From Spartinivicinus poritis (lineage in GTDB: Bacteria > Pseudomonadota > Gammaproteobacteria > Pseudomonadales > Zooshikellaceae), in NCBI RefSeq assembly GCF_028858535.1, contig NZ_JAPMOU010000003.1:248001-312000 (forward strand): a stretch of 64,000 nt of DNA, read 5' to 3'. The notes beneath the pieces were generated by a model that had not been told where the DNA came from, ran no database searches, and worked only from the letters and a program-made list of their open reading frames with translations. The first letter of the stretch is position 1, and each line of letters starts with the position of its first letter. Position numbers and translations under genes: made by a program. This document shows positions 49,736-58,201 of the stretch, one piece after another.

Positions 49736-50344
49736 ATGGATACCCTGACAGCCTGTCACGAATGTGATTTACTTGTGCCAATTAAGCCACTACCAAAAGG
49801 CTGTAAAGCACGCTGTCCTCGCTGTGGCTATACCCTTTATGAAAATACACCTCATACTGTAGAAAAAACCCTGGCTCTTTGTTTAAGCGCGATTATTTTA
49901 TTTATTCCTGCGATAACCCTGCCTTTATTATCCATGCGGATGCTGGGCCAGTCACAACATGATACCGTCATCGCTGGCATTTATGTGCTTTTTACCCACG
50001 ACCTGTGGTGGACTGCATTACTGATCGGTTTTTGCAGTATTATTGCTCCCTTTGTCAAACTCCTTTTATTAACTTATGTGTTAATTGGGATAACCCGCAA
50101 GAGAACCTGGCATCTTCATATTCAGGCTTTTCGTGGCTATCAGAAACTCGACACCTGGAGCATGCTGGAGGTGTATATGCTGGGGGTTTTAGTTTCTATG
50201 ATTAAATTGCTTGAGCTGGCAGAATTGCACTTCGGGTTAGGACTTGCTTGCTTTATTGGCTTATTATTAACCGTTATTTTTATTCGTGTGATCCTCAACA
50301 AGCATCAGGTTTGGTCATTACTGGAGCAATATCGTGTCAACTAA
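49736..50344 (+). CDS. PqiA-type membrane protein, first
   Basis: Paraquat-inducible protein A family, 202 residues: an N-terminal zinc ribbon with Cys7, Cys10, Cys27 and Cys30 (CHEC, CPRC), then four membrane helices (about 45-65, 92-118, 140-160, 165-190). In E. coli PqiA and LetA two such halves are fused and work with MCE proteins PqiB and LetB in lipid transport across the envelope. Here the halves are two genes overlapping by 11 bases. Each has its own ribbon and start, so this is not a frameshift. Confidence 0.88.
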   Translation: MDTLTACHECDLLVPIKPLPKGCKARCPRCGYTLYENTPHTVEKTLALCLSAIILFIPAITLPLLSMRMLGQSQHDTVIAGIYVLFTHDLWWTALLIGFCSIIAPFVKLLLLTYVLIGITRKRTWHLHIQAFRGYQKLDTWSMLEVYMLGVLVSMIKLLELAELHFGLGLACFIGLLLTVIFIRVILNKHQVWSLLEQYRVN

Positions 50345-50990
50345 ACCCTGGCTGACCGCGCAGCAAGCGCAGCTTATTGTTTGCCATGAGTGTCATAAAG
50401 TATGTCGGCTCAATAACCACCACTCGACAGTGGATATTCGCTGCCCTCGCTGCCATAGCCAGCTGCATAGCCGCTACCCGAATAGTTTGGCAAAAACCTG
50501 GGCACTAACCTTAACTAGCCTAATTTTATTTATTCCCGCCAACACCTACCCGATTACTAAAATTGCTTTTTTTGGTAATGGCCAAGCCGATACCATCATG
50601 TCAGGCGTGATAGCTTTGGCAAAAGCAGGCATGATCCCTATCGCGGCTGTGGTATTTATTGCCAGTATTGCCGTACCTTTTTTAAAGTTACTAGGGTTAA
50701 CGGTTTTATTACTATCGGTACAGTTCAAGTGGGCACTAAGCCCACACCAACGGACCTTAATGTATCGTATGATTGAGTGGATTGGCCGTTGGTCCATGTT
50801 AGATTTATTTGTCATTGCTACCCTGGTCGCGCTGGTCAGAATGGGCAACCTGGCAACCATTGAAGCTGGGGTCGGTGCAGGTGCATTTGGCGGCGTAGTC
50901 GTCATGACCATGTTCGCGGCAATGACCTTTGATCCACGACTGATTTGGGATAATGCTTCCCCAACAAATGGAGGCTGTCGCAAAAGCTAG
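50334..50990 (+). CDS. PqiA-type membrane protein, second
   Basis: Second PqiA-family half, 218 residues: zinc ribbon Cys17, Cys20, Cys37 and Cys40 (CHEC, CPRC), then four helices with the conserved IPANTYPITKIAFFG and VPFLKLLGL and WSMLDLFVIATLVALV. It probably forms a complex with the preceding protein and the MCE protein encoded downstream. The C-terminal CRKS and the stop codon are supplied by the start of a dispersed repeat, so the original end may be altered. Confidence 0.88.
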   Translation: MSTKPWLTAQQAQLIVCHECHKVCRLNNHHSTVDIRCPRCHSQLHSRYPNSLAKTWALTLTSLILFIPANTYPITKIAFFGNGQADTIMSGVIALAKAGMIPIAAVVFIASIAVPFLKLLGLTVLLLSVQFKWALSPHQRTLMYRMIEWIGRWSMLDLFVIATLVALVRMGNLATIEAGVGAGAFGGVVVMTMFAAMTFDPRLIWDNASPTNGGCRKS

Positions 50991-51222
50991 CGGATATGGG
51001 ATGACAGGGTGTTCTAAAACTGTTGTCAAAAACAGGGGCATTAGAACGATAGCACAACCCAGCTTCCCCCTTTACAAAAGGGGGATTGAGGGGGATTTTT
51101 ATATACAACGGTTTAACCCTGGTCCATTTAAATCCCCCCTAGCCCCCCTTTATCAAAGGGGGGAAGTAAGCTTTTGCGACACTCCGAGAGGGAGAGGGGG
51201 CTAAATATAACTTTTGCGACAA
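50977..51222. repeat. Dispersed hairpin repeat, C/G-tract family, copy 4
   Basis: This is the best-preserved copy. Tips GTCGCAAAAGCT (50977-50988) and AGCTTTTGCGAC (51169-51180) are exact complements bounding 204 bp. Inside are hairpins at 51066-51084 and 51143-51163 (CCCCCCTTT/AAAGGGGGG) whose flanking arms GGGGGATTGAGGGGGATTT and AAATCCCCCCTAGCCCCCC also pair. A further partial module (51185-51221) repeats CTAAATATAACTTTTGCGAC seen at 15.3 kb. It separates the PqiA genes from the MCE gene. Confidence 0.85.
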
Positions 51223-51233
51223 CCTGACAAGGT

Positions 51234-53591
51234 ATGAGGAACCATCGATTGACTGACACGAACAATGCGAATGAAACAAATAGCCCTATACCACAACCAC
51301 CTTTGCCTGAACCTATTATTAGTCAGAAAAAGGGAATTTCCCCTATTTGGCTACTGCCGTTTATTGCCTTGTTGATTGGTGGCTGGATTATTTACAAAGG
51401 CATTCGCGATGCCGGTGTTGATATTGTTATTCGATTTGAATCGGGCTCCGGTATCGTGGCAGGTAAGACAGAAGTTTTATTTCGGGGGCTTCGAGCAGGG
51501 GTTGTGAAAAAAGTGGTCATCACGGATGACCTCACTGCAGTAGATGCAGTAATAGAAATGGATGCCAAGACTGAGTCTTTACTAAGAGAAAATACCCAGT
51601 TTTGGCTGGTTAAACCACGTATTTCCGTTGCCGAAGTGTCTGGCTTAGAAACCCTTGTGTCAGGTAATTATATTGCTATCAAGCCAGGAGAGGGCGTCAC
51701 CAGACGTCGTTTTACCGCCCAAACAGAGCCGCCGCCGGTTGAAGACGAAACCGGTCTGCATATTCGCTTGCAAGCAAAAGAGCTAGGCTCACTCGACCGA
51801 GACAGCCCCGTTTTTTATAAAAAATTAATTGTCGGTAAAGTGGTCGACTATAATTTGGCTGATGATTTAAAAAATGTGAATATTGAAGTATTAATCGATG
51901 AAAAATACCGCCATTTAGTCAAGAAAAATAGCCGTTTTTGGAACGCTAGCGGCATTAGTTTTAAAGGGGATTTATCAGGCTTTAAATTTCGTACCGAATC
52001 ACTGGCCAGTTTAATTGCCGGTGGCATTGCGTTTTACACCCCCGATACGGAGCCTCAACACAGCCCAGTCAACAGTTTGGATGAGTTCGTTTTATACGAT
52101 GATTTTGAAGCAGCTGAAGCTGGTATTCTGGCTCGCATTCGCTTTAAAACCGGCCGCGACTTAATTATTGGTAAAACCAAAGTTATTTTTGAAGGACTCA
52201 CTGCCGGTGTTGTCAAAGATGTCTCTATTATGCCTGACTTACAAGGGGTTTATGCCGATATTTTGTTTGACCCCCGAGCCGAACCAGCGCTTAATGAAAG
52301 CACTCAGTTTTGGCTGGTAAAACCCAAAATCGGCATTGCCGGTATCACCGGGCTGGATGCTTTAATTAAAGGGAATTATATCGCCATGCGAATTGGCGAT
52401 CCGAATGCCAATGAACCTAAACGAGAATTTACCGCCCTTAATGCGCGCCCCCCATTGCCACTGGATACTCCAGGGTTGCATTTAACTCTGCTGAGTGACG
52501 AGCTGGACTCTATCGATATTGGCAGCACTATTTATTATAAAAAAATTCCGGTGGGCACCGTCAAAAGCTATCAGCTTGCAAAAGAAAAACAGCAGGTAAA
52601 AATTGATATTCACATCAAACCTGAGTATCAACACTTGGTACAAAGCCACAGCCGTTTTTGGCACAGCAGCGGTATTGAAATCAGCGGTGGTTTATCCGGT
52701 TTAAAAGTACGCACCGAATCCATGACCGCCATTTTCGCTGGGGGTATTTCTTTTTATACACCCCCCGTTCGCCGACCTAAAGCAGTCAAAAATGGCGCCT
52801 CTTTTAAAATCTACGAAAATTATGACTCCGCCCATCAAGTTGGCTACCCCATCACTATTACGTTTAAACATGGCGATGGTTTATCGGAAGGCACCGCTAT
52901 TAAATATCAAGGTATTCAAGTGGGTAAAGTGACTAAAGTTAAACTCATTGACCAGCTGTCTAGAGTGCAAGTAAAAGTCATGCTAAACCCAGAAGCTGAA
53001 CGCTTAGCCCGTAAAGGCACGAAATTCTGGGTGGTAAAACCTGAGCTGGGCTTAGCGAAAACCGCTCATTTAGATACGTTAGTGACGGGTAAATATATCG
53101 AAGCCGCCCCAGCCAAAGGCAACCCATCCAGAGCAACGGCTTTTAATGGGTTAGACGAAGCCCCTAAACAAACCACTAAACCGTTAGCAGGCTTCAAAAT
53201 AATGCTAGCCGCAAAACGTCTGGGCGCCGTCCAAATAGGCAACCCAGTGTTTTATCGTGATGTGCAGGTAGGAGAAGTCACCGGTTATCAATTAAGCCCC
53301 AAAGCCAATGAAGTATATATAGCACTCACCATCAAATATAACTACGCACCACTGATCCGAACCAACAGTAAATTCTGGAACGTCAGCGGAATTGGCGTCG
53401 ATTTTAGTTTATTTGGTGGCGCTAAAATAAAAACAGGCACGTTAGAATCGATCCTAGCAGGCGGCATTGCCTTCGCCACTCCGAATAATAATGAAATGGG
53501 CAAACTCGCCAGCCCAAAACAATACTTCACCTTACACGATGAAGCTGATCCTAAGTGGTTAGACTGGCGACCGGAGATTGAGATTAAATAG
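51234..53591 (+). CDS. MCE-domain lipid-transport protein with six MCE domains
   Basis: A 785-residue envelope protein of the PqiB/LetB group. One membrane helix (about 36-56, SPIWLLPFIALLIGGWIIY) anchors six MCE domains at about 62-152, 175-270, 293-385, 410-500, 525-620 and 640-735, alternating between two types (one ending FWLVKP..GNYIA, the other FWN/HSSGI..LAGGIAFYTP). E. coli PqiB has three and LetB seven; six in three matched pairs is an intermediate. Such proteins form hexameric tunnels for phospholipids across the periplasm. The ATG has a poorly spaced site; a TTG at 51249, with AGGA 8 bases before it, is an alternative start. No pqiC-like lipoprotein gene follows. Confidence 0.9.
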   Translation: MRNHRLTDTNNANETNSPIPQPPLPEPIISQKKGISPIWLLPFIALLIGGWIIYKGIRDAGVDIVIRFESGSGIVAGKTEVLFRGLRAGVVKKVVITDDLTAVDAVIEMDAKTESLLRENTQFWLVKPRISVAEVSGLETLVSGNYIAIKPGEGVTRRRFTAQTEPPPVEDETGLHIRLQAKELGSLDRDSPVFYKKLIVGKVVDYNLADDLKNVNIEVLIDEKYRHLVKKNSRFWNASGISFKGDLSGFKFRTESLASLIAGGIAFYTPDTEPQHSPVNSLDEFVLYDDFEAAEAGILARIRFKTGRDLIIGKTKVIFEGLTAGVVKDVSIMPDLQGVYADILFDPRAEPALNESTQFWLVKPKIGIAGITGLDALIKGNYIAMRIGDPNANEPKREFTALNARPPLPLDTPGLHLTLLSDELDSIDIGSTIYYKKIPVGTVKSYQLAKEKQQVKIDIHIKPEYQHLVQSHSRFWHSSGIEISGGLSGLKVRTESMTAIFAGGISFYTPPVRRPKAVKNGASFKIYENYDSAHQVGYPITITFKHGDGLSEGTAIKYQGIQVGKVTKVKLIDQLSRVQVKVMLNPEAERLARKGTKFWVVKPELGLAKTAHLDTLVTGKYIEAAPAKGNPSRATAFNGLDEAPKQTTKPLAGFKIMLAAKRLGAVQIGNPVFYRDVQVGEVTGYQLSPKANEVYIALTIKYNYAPLIRTNSKFWNVSGIGVDFSLFGGAKIKTGTLESILAGGIAFATPNNNEMGKLASPKQYFTLHDEADPKWLDWRPEIEIK

Positions 53592-53695
53592 TGGGTGAAG
53601 ATATATGTAGGTTACTTGTGGATAATAAGTAATTATCAGTATTTTCTAATAAGTGAATTTTGGTTATTTTTCCAGCTTTTTTGGGGAAGGTAACC

Positions 53696-54103
53696 ATGCT
53701 CAAACATCTCATCACAGTTTCAATACTTTTCATAGCATCGATAAGCCAAGCAGGCTGGGTGAGTATGTATGTTTATTGCGCCAAGCCTGATGGCAGTGAT
53801 TGGGGATGGCTAAAACAACCTAACGGAGAATATGCGACTGTATTTGGTTATATGGATAGACAGTCTAAACCACCCCACCAATATTTTCATTACCACAGGA
53901 TTAAACAGTACGAATATGACCTTCTAAAAAACCAATGTAAAACAGGTTATGTGCCTCAACCAGCGAAAACCAATGGTGATGGCTGGTATGTTTTTCAGGT
54001 AGAAGACTTAAATGGTAATAAATCATTTGCTGAAGGTTACCGTACCCTGTATCGAGATCCCTGCTCTATAACAGATCATTACCGAGACCCGCGTTGCGAC
54101 TAA
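53696..54103 (+). CDS. Exported protein of unknown function
   Basis: A 135-residue protein that I do not recognise. The ATG at 53696, preceded by GGGGAAGG, opens a signal peptide (MLKHLITVSILFIASISQAG); an upstream ATG at 53660 is less likely. The mature part is rich in Tyr, Trp and Asp with four cysteines (VYCAKP, KNQCKTG, DPCSITD, PRCD), suggesting two disulfides. It is alone, downstream of the MCE gene. Confidence 0.6.
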   Translation: MLKHLITVSILFIASISQAGWVSMYVYCAKPDGSDWGWLKQPNGEYATVFGYMDRQSKPPHQYFHYHRIKQYEYDLLKNQCKTGYVPQPAKTNGDGWYVFQVEDLNGNKSFAEGYRTLYRDPCSITDHYRDPRCD

Positions 54104-54274
54104 TTTTACTCTTCGTGAATGATTTTATAAATGCCTCCTGGCATTTACCTTCGGCCAGCTAAAGCTGATTTTTTCACCCAAAACCACTTCACCTATAAAG
54201 TAGCAACCACCACGTTATAAAAATGCAAAGATATTTTTATAAAAAACCATATCAAAAGTTTATTTTTTTGATTT

Positions 54275-55300
54275 TTAATGCCTCGCCCTTACCGCATAAA
54301 ACAAGCAGTCATCAACCGCTATAACAGGGTTTGAGGTAATCATAAACAACTGAATAGGAAAAGATGGGTAGATTGTGTTGTCTTTTATATCAAAGTAATC
54401 ATGAAAAATATCATTACCGGTTAAATCGCTCATTTTTAACAATCGGTCACTGCCATTATTTAACCAACCCAAATGCACTGAGTCATCTACAACGCCAAAG
54501 TTAAACCGTTCAATGTCTTTGCGTAATGTTAAGTCCATCCCCACTACAGGTTGATCGCAGAAATCTAAATTAATATTATTATCTAACTCCAGTCGTACAG
54601 GATTATACAGGATTTGCACCTGGTTAAATGAATTAGTCATAAATAATTCAGGTGTATGCAAATAGCGCTGTACTCCTTGAAAAGCCGTACGATGGGATTG
54701 CCCTGTTTTAGCACCACCACACTCTATCGTGACTGTCGGATAAATATTATCTACCACTTCCATCAATGCGCCTAAACGAAGATCGGTTTTGATCATTAAC
54801 CCTGTAAATAAAGAAGTCAGCCACTGATGGGGTTTAGAGTCATTAATGGTTACCGCAAAATCCGGCCCATTGCCTGACGTATTATGAATATCTAATAGCG
54901 CTTCTGGCTGATATTCTGCCAAGCAATTTAAAATAGCTTCTGCCACTTCACCTTGTTTGTCATTATAAGGTGGATTAAAACAACGATTTAAATCCCGTTC
55001 ATCCGGTAAATGGCGATAGCTATACAGGGGCTCTGTTAGTGCAGTTTTTACTGAAGCAATAATAATTAAAATATTCGCCTCTGGTGACTCATAATGGCTT
55101 TTCAACCATTGATGAACCGCAATTAATCCTGATGGCTCATTACCATGCAACAGAGTGGTAATCGCTCTTACCTTAGCGGTATCTTTACCAGGAATAAATA
55201 AACAGGTAGGTTGGCCAAGCTGTTGTAAAAAGGCACCATGCCGATCAGCAATTTCATCCGGCTTGGGGTCATACCAGGTTTTTAACACTGCCTTAGTCAT
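54275..55300 (-). CDS. Succinylglutamate desuccinylase/aspartoacylase family zinc hydrolase
   Basis: M14-like zinc deacylase of 341 residues. The zinc ligands are His52 and Glu55 (HGNEPSG) and His139 (DIHNTSG); the catalytic Glu193 is in TIECGG, and DERDLNRCFN provides the substrate Arg. It has a long C-terminal domain. AstE removes succinate from succinylglutamate, but no arginine-succinyl-pathway genes are here. The gene starts 4 bases after a GCS2-like ligase, so the two probably act on one metabolite. Confidence 0.85.
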   Translation of the reverse strand: MTKAVLKTWYDPKPDEIADRHGAFLQQLGQPTCLFIPGKDTAKVRAITTLLHGNEPSGLIAVHQWLKSHYESPEANILIIIASVKTALTEPLYSYRHLPDERDLNRCFNPPYNDKQGEVAEAILNCLAEYQPEALLDIHNTSGNGPDFAVTINDSKPHQWLTSLFTGLMIKTDLRLGALMEVVDNIYPTVTIECGGAKTGQSHRTAFQGVQRYLHTPELFMTNSFNQVQILYNPVRLELDNNINLDFCDQPVVGMDLTLRKDIERFNFGVVDDSVHLGWLNNGSDRLLKMSDLTGNDIFHDYFDIKDNTIYPSFPIQLFMITSNPVIAVDDCLFYAVRARH

Positions 55301-55304
55301 TACA

Positions 55305-56786
55305 CTACTCTCTTGCCCACTGCGCTACCGGCTGCCCAGAAATAAAGTTTTGAAAGTACTTTTCAGTTAACTGATGCAATGCTTCCGGTAGTGGGTAATG
55401 ATATTTTAGTTTATTGAGCATAATTTGCTGCCAAATTGCTCCATTTTGCTTTGCGTAAACCCTCTCTTTAATTACTAGGCTATGAGTTTCAATTTCTTCG
55501 CTACTAATACCTAGTTTAGCCAACCCTTTACAAGCAATGGGCAGCAGTATCTCTACCAGCTTCGTTATCGGTTGTTCAGCCAGCTGATGACTAGTCAAAC
55601 TGGGCCAGATTAGCTTTGCATTAAGGCCTCGCTTAGCAGCCTCATAAAAATTACCTTTTACATAGCTAAAGGGTATTGCAGGCAATAGATATTTCATCTG
55701 ATCAGCCAGCCCTTCAGCTAAACCAATCAGTAATGCAGCGTTTGCCATCATATCTTTTACACTAGGGCCAGCTGGTAACGAGCGCATTTCAATTCGTAAA
55801 TGACCACCATTAGCAGGGTCATAAACGGGGCGATTCCACGACCAAACCGATCCTAAGTGCAAACGTAATTCATCTAAACTAGGCGTTAAACCATCAGCCA
55901 TTTGTTGTTGATAATCAGTATCCGTACAAATAGGTAATAACGGAGGATGCAAACAAATCGCTTCCGCCATTAACTCTTCACTCCCTTGACGTACCCAGCC
56001 GTGACCAAAATTCGCCCGCGCAGGTTGGTGCCAATTAGTATGTGGCTGGTGAGTTTCTGCTGTGCGCTTAAACAGAGCAATTCTGGACTCGTGCCATAAC
56101 TCATGGCCAAAAATTGTAGGTGAGTTTGCAGCCAAAGCTAACACTACAGGTGTCGCTAGTTGAATGGCGTTAAATACATTAGCAAATCGCTCTGGCTTCA
56201 CTTGATAATGCAATTGGAAAGAGGTATTAGCCCCTTCCATGGTGACTTCATCCGTACAAAACTGTAAAGGGGTTTTGCCATCAATATTTATCATAAAATG
56301 GCCATTACCCAACGCTTTAACCCCTTTAGTCAAAGCATGATAACGGGGAATATCCGTCATCATAGCAGGATCAATATCATCTTCGGTCAAGGTAGGTAAA
56401 ATACCGATAGGTAGCACTCGCCCTTCATGCTTACTGGCCAGTTGTTGCAGGCTATTAATGACCTGATTGAGCTCTTCTGCCATTTTTGTAAAAGGAGCAG
56501 GTTTAATGCTGACTGGCGATAAATTATATTCCAGATTATAACGATTTAACTCATGGGTAAGCTTTTTATCTTTAAACTCATCCACCAGCCGTTGATTAAT
56601 AGGCAGTGCATTACAGAGTTTATCCGTAATATAAAGCTCTAACTCAGCGCCTAATAATACTGGCCCCTCTCCAAAGCCCGGCCGCTTAATCAGCTGCTGC
56701 AAAATAGCCAGGCTTTGATGTAAACGCTGAGAAAATTTCTCGTAGTCATCAGGATCAAAGTGATACTGTGTTACTGTTTCACCCAT
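55305..56786 (-). CDS. Glutamate-cysteine ligase family 2 (GCS2)-like protein
   Basis: ATP-dependent carboxylate-amine ligase of the GCS2 type, 493 residues from the ATG at 56786 (a TTG four codons upstream opens the longer frame). Key blocks: GAELELYIT near the N-terminus, the Glu-rich metal-binding EGANTSFQLHYQV, NSPTIFGHELWHESRIALF, and the HLRIEMRSLPAGPS motif. It could be a gamma-glutamyl ligase, but pairing with an aspartoacylase-type hydrolase points to a less familiar amide. The product is unknown. Confidence 0.8.
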   Translation of the reverse strand: MGETVTQYHFDPDDYEKFSQRLHQSLAILQQLIKRPGFGEGPVLLGAELELYITDKLCNALPINQRLVDEFKDKKLTHELNRYNLEYNLSPVSIKPAPFTKMAEELNQVINSLQQLASKHEGRVLPIGILPTLTEDDIDPAMMTDIPRYHALTKGVKALGNGHFMINIDGKTPLQFCTDEVTMEGANTSFQLHYQVKPERFANVFNAIQLATPVVLALAANSPTIFGHELWHESRIALFKRTAETHQPHTNWHQPARANFGHGWVRQGSEELMAEAICLHPPLLPICTDTDYQQQMADGLTPSLDELRLHLGSVWSWNRPVYDPANGGHLRIEMRSLPAGPSVKDMMANAALLIGLAEGLADQMKYLLPAIPFSYVKGNFYEAAKRGLNAKLIWPSLTSHQLAEQPITKLVEILLPIACKGLAKLGISSEEIETHSLVIKERVYAKQNGAIWQQIMLNKLKYHYPLPEALHQLTEKYFQNFISGQPVAQWARE

Positions 56787-56841
56787 AATAGCATCCAAAG
56801 GGAACCAGCACTTAAAAACACTTTAAGCTTAGACAGTACTT

Positions 56842-57678
56842 CTAAAGCTGCAAAGCAGGATGACGCGCTAGTTTTTGCAATAACTGGTAACTGGCTTCTG
56901 GGGAAGGTTGATTAATCAGTAATAGCGTTAGCTCATCACTTTTTTGTTGCCACCACCAACCTGTTTTATTGTTATTCAACCTATGATCACTGGCTGATGC
57001 CAATCGTGCTTGGCTAGCAGGATGTAACCGCCAAACAGTCAACCCTGATGGCCAATAAAACCCAGCTGTTTTAGCCGGCAGACAATTGTCTACAAGCCTG
57101 CCAGGTAAGGGACAACTATTTTCCATGTTAGCTTGAGTACTCTGTTGGTTATTTTGCCAAAGCGTCACTTTATCACCTGATAACTGATAGCTTGGTGGCT
57201 CCACCACACCCAGCCACCAGTTAATTTGATCTACCTGATTATGCAGTATCATCAGCTTTACTTTAATGACTTCACTGGTAATCGATCGCCACTCCATTTG
57301 ATAAGGTATTAGCTTCTTGCCACAAGCCAGCTGCCCACCCAATTGGATTAAACCCATTTGAGTAAATAGCTGCTGAATACTTTGTTGAGTACAATTAATT
57401 AGCTGATCATTGTCTTGAATAACTGCCTGAATAAAACGTTGCTGAGGAAGCGATTGCCAATTTAGCTTGTCTTGGTACATTAGTCGCCATTGTAATAGTG
57501 AGGCATCCCAGACTAATGTGAAATGCCCAAAATCATGGCGCTGACTTTTTAAAACTTTCGACACCCATAATGAAGTAGCAGGCTGTTGCTGCTCACGATG
57601 CCAGTGTATAAAAAAATACACAGCAGCTACTGTAATAAAAAATAGCGATACTGCAATAAAATAACTTTTTTTACTCAT
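56842..57678 (-). CDS. Membrane-anchored protein of unknown function
   Basis: A 278-residue protein that I do not recognise. A signal anchor (about 6-25, YFIAVSLFFITVAAVYFFIHW) is followed by a Gln/Trp-rich, probably periplasmic domain with four cysteines (NCTQQS, ACGKK, SCPLPG, NCLPAK). It is downstream of a thioesterase gene by 8 bases and upstream of the GCS2 gene by 55, so it may be in one transcript with them. Confidence 0.6.
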   Translation of the reverse strand: MSKKSYFIAVSLFFITVAAVYFFIHWHREQQQPATSLWVSKVLKSQRHDFGHFTLVWDASLLQWRLMYQDKLNWQSLPQQRFIQAVIQDNDQLINCTQQSIQQLFTQMGLIQLGGQLACGKKLIPYQMEWRSITSEVIKVKLMILHNQVDQINWWLGVVEPPSYQLSGDKVTLWQNNQQSTQANMENSCPLPGRLVDNCLPAKTAGFYWPSGLTVWRLHPASQARLASASDHRLNNNKTGWWWQQKSDELTLLLINQPSPEASYQLLQKLARHPALQL

Positions 57679-57686
57679 GTACTTCT

Positions 57687-58163
57687 CTAACCAGAGTAAT
57701 TTTTGACTAAAAGTTGGCTATACCCTTTAATAAACAATTCTGGCATTCGACGGGGCTTACCTGAAGATAGTTCCACACAAACAAATTTGGTGTTAGCCCG
57801 CAAAATACACCGCTGGTCTTCAGGCCTGATGATTTGAAATTGCCTAGTAAGGGTAAGTTTGTTATCCAGCATCACAACCCAAGTAGCAATTTGCAGTTTA
57901 TCTTGAGAAAAAGCGGGGGCTAAATAATCGATCTCATGACGATGTACCACCATAGCACGATTCAACTCTCGATATTGATCAATCGTCAGGCCAATACTAT
58001 TCGAGTGCGCCCAACTGACATCCTGTAGCCAGCTGACATAAGCTGTATTATTCACATGGCCATAGTGATCAATAACTGATGCATCCACCGTTAAATCTAA
58101 AATAAAAGGTGTGGGCAAATCCCATTCAGGCTGATTCTGACTCAATTTCAAATCATCATTCAT
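57687..58163 (-). CDS. Acyl-CoA thioesterase, hotdog fold (4HBT/FadM-like)
   Basis: A 158-residue hotdog-fold thioesterase. DHYGHVNNTAYVSWLQD (about 32-48) holds the catalytic Asp of the 4-hydroxybenzoyl-CoA thioesterase-like group; RHEIDYLAPAFSQDKL follows. It probably hydrolyses acyl-CoA, with no specific chain length assigned. It lies between the fold-III PLP protein gene and the anchored orphan, all on the minus strand. Confidence 0.88.
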   Translation of the reverse strand: MNDDLKLSQNQPEWDLPTPFILDLTVDASVIDHYGHVNNTAYVSWLQDVSWAHSNSIGLTIDQYRELNRAMVVHRHEIDYLAPAFSQDKLQIATWVVMLDNKLTLTRQFQIIRPEDQRCILRANTKFVCVELSSGKPRRMPELFIKGYSQLLVKNYSG

Positions 58164-58201
58164 TATAAGATGTCTCTAGACAATACATTTTTAGAGACAT
58201 C

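Noticed and set aside
49736-50990. The two PqiA halves as a frameshifted single gene
   Set aside because: Each half has its own zinc ribbon, start codon and ribosome site context; an 11-base overlap is normal for coupled genes.
50953-51204. An 83-codon frame across the repeat after the second PqiA gene
   Set aside because: It consists of translated C/G-tract repeat sequence and has no protein-like pattern.
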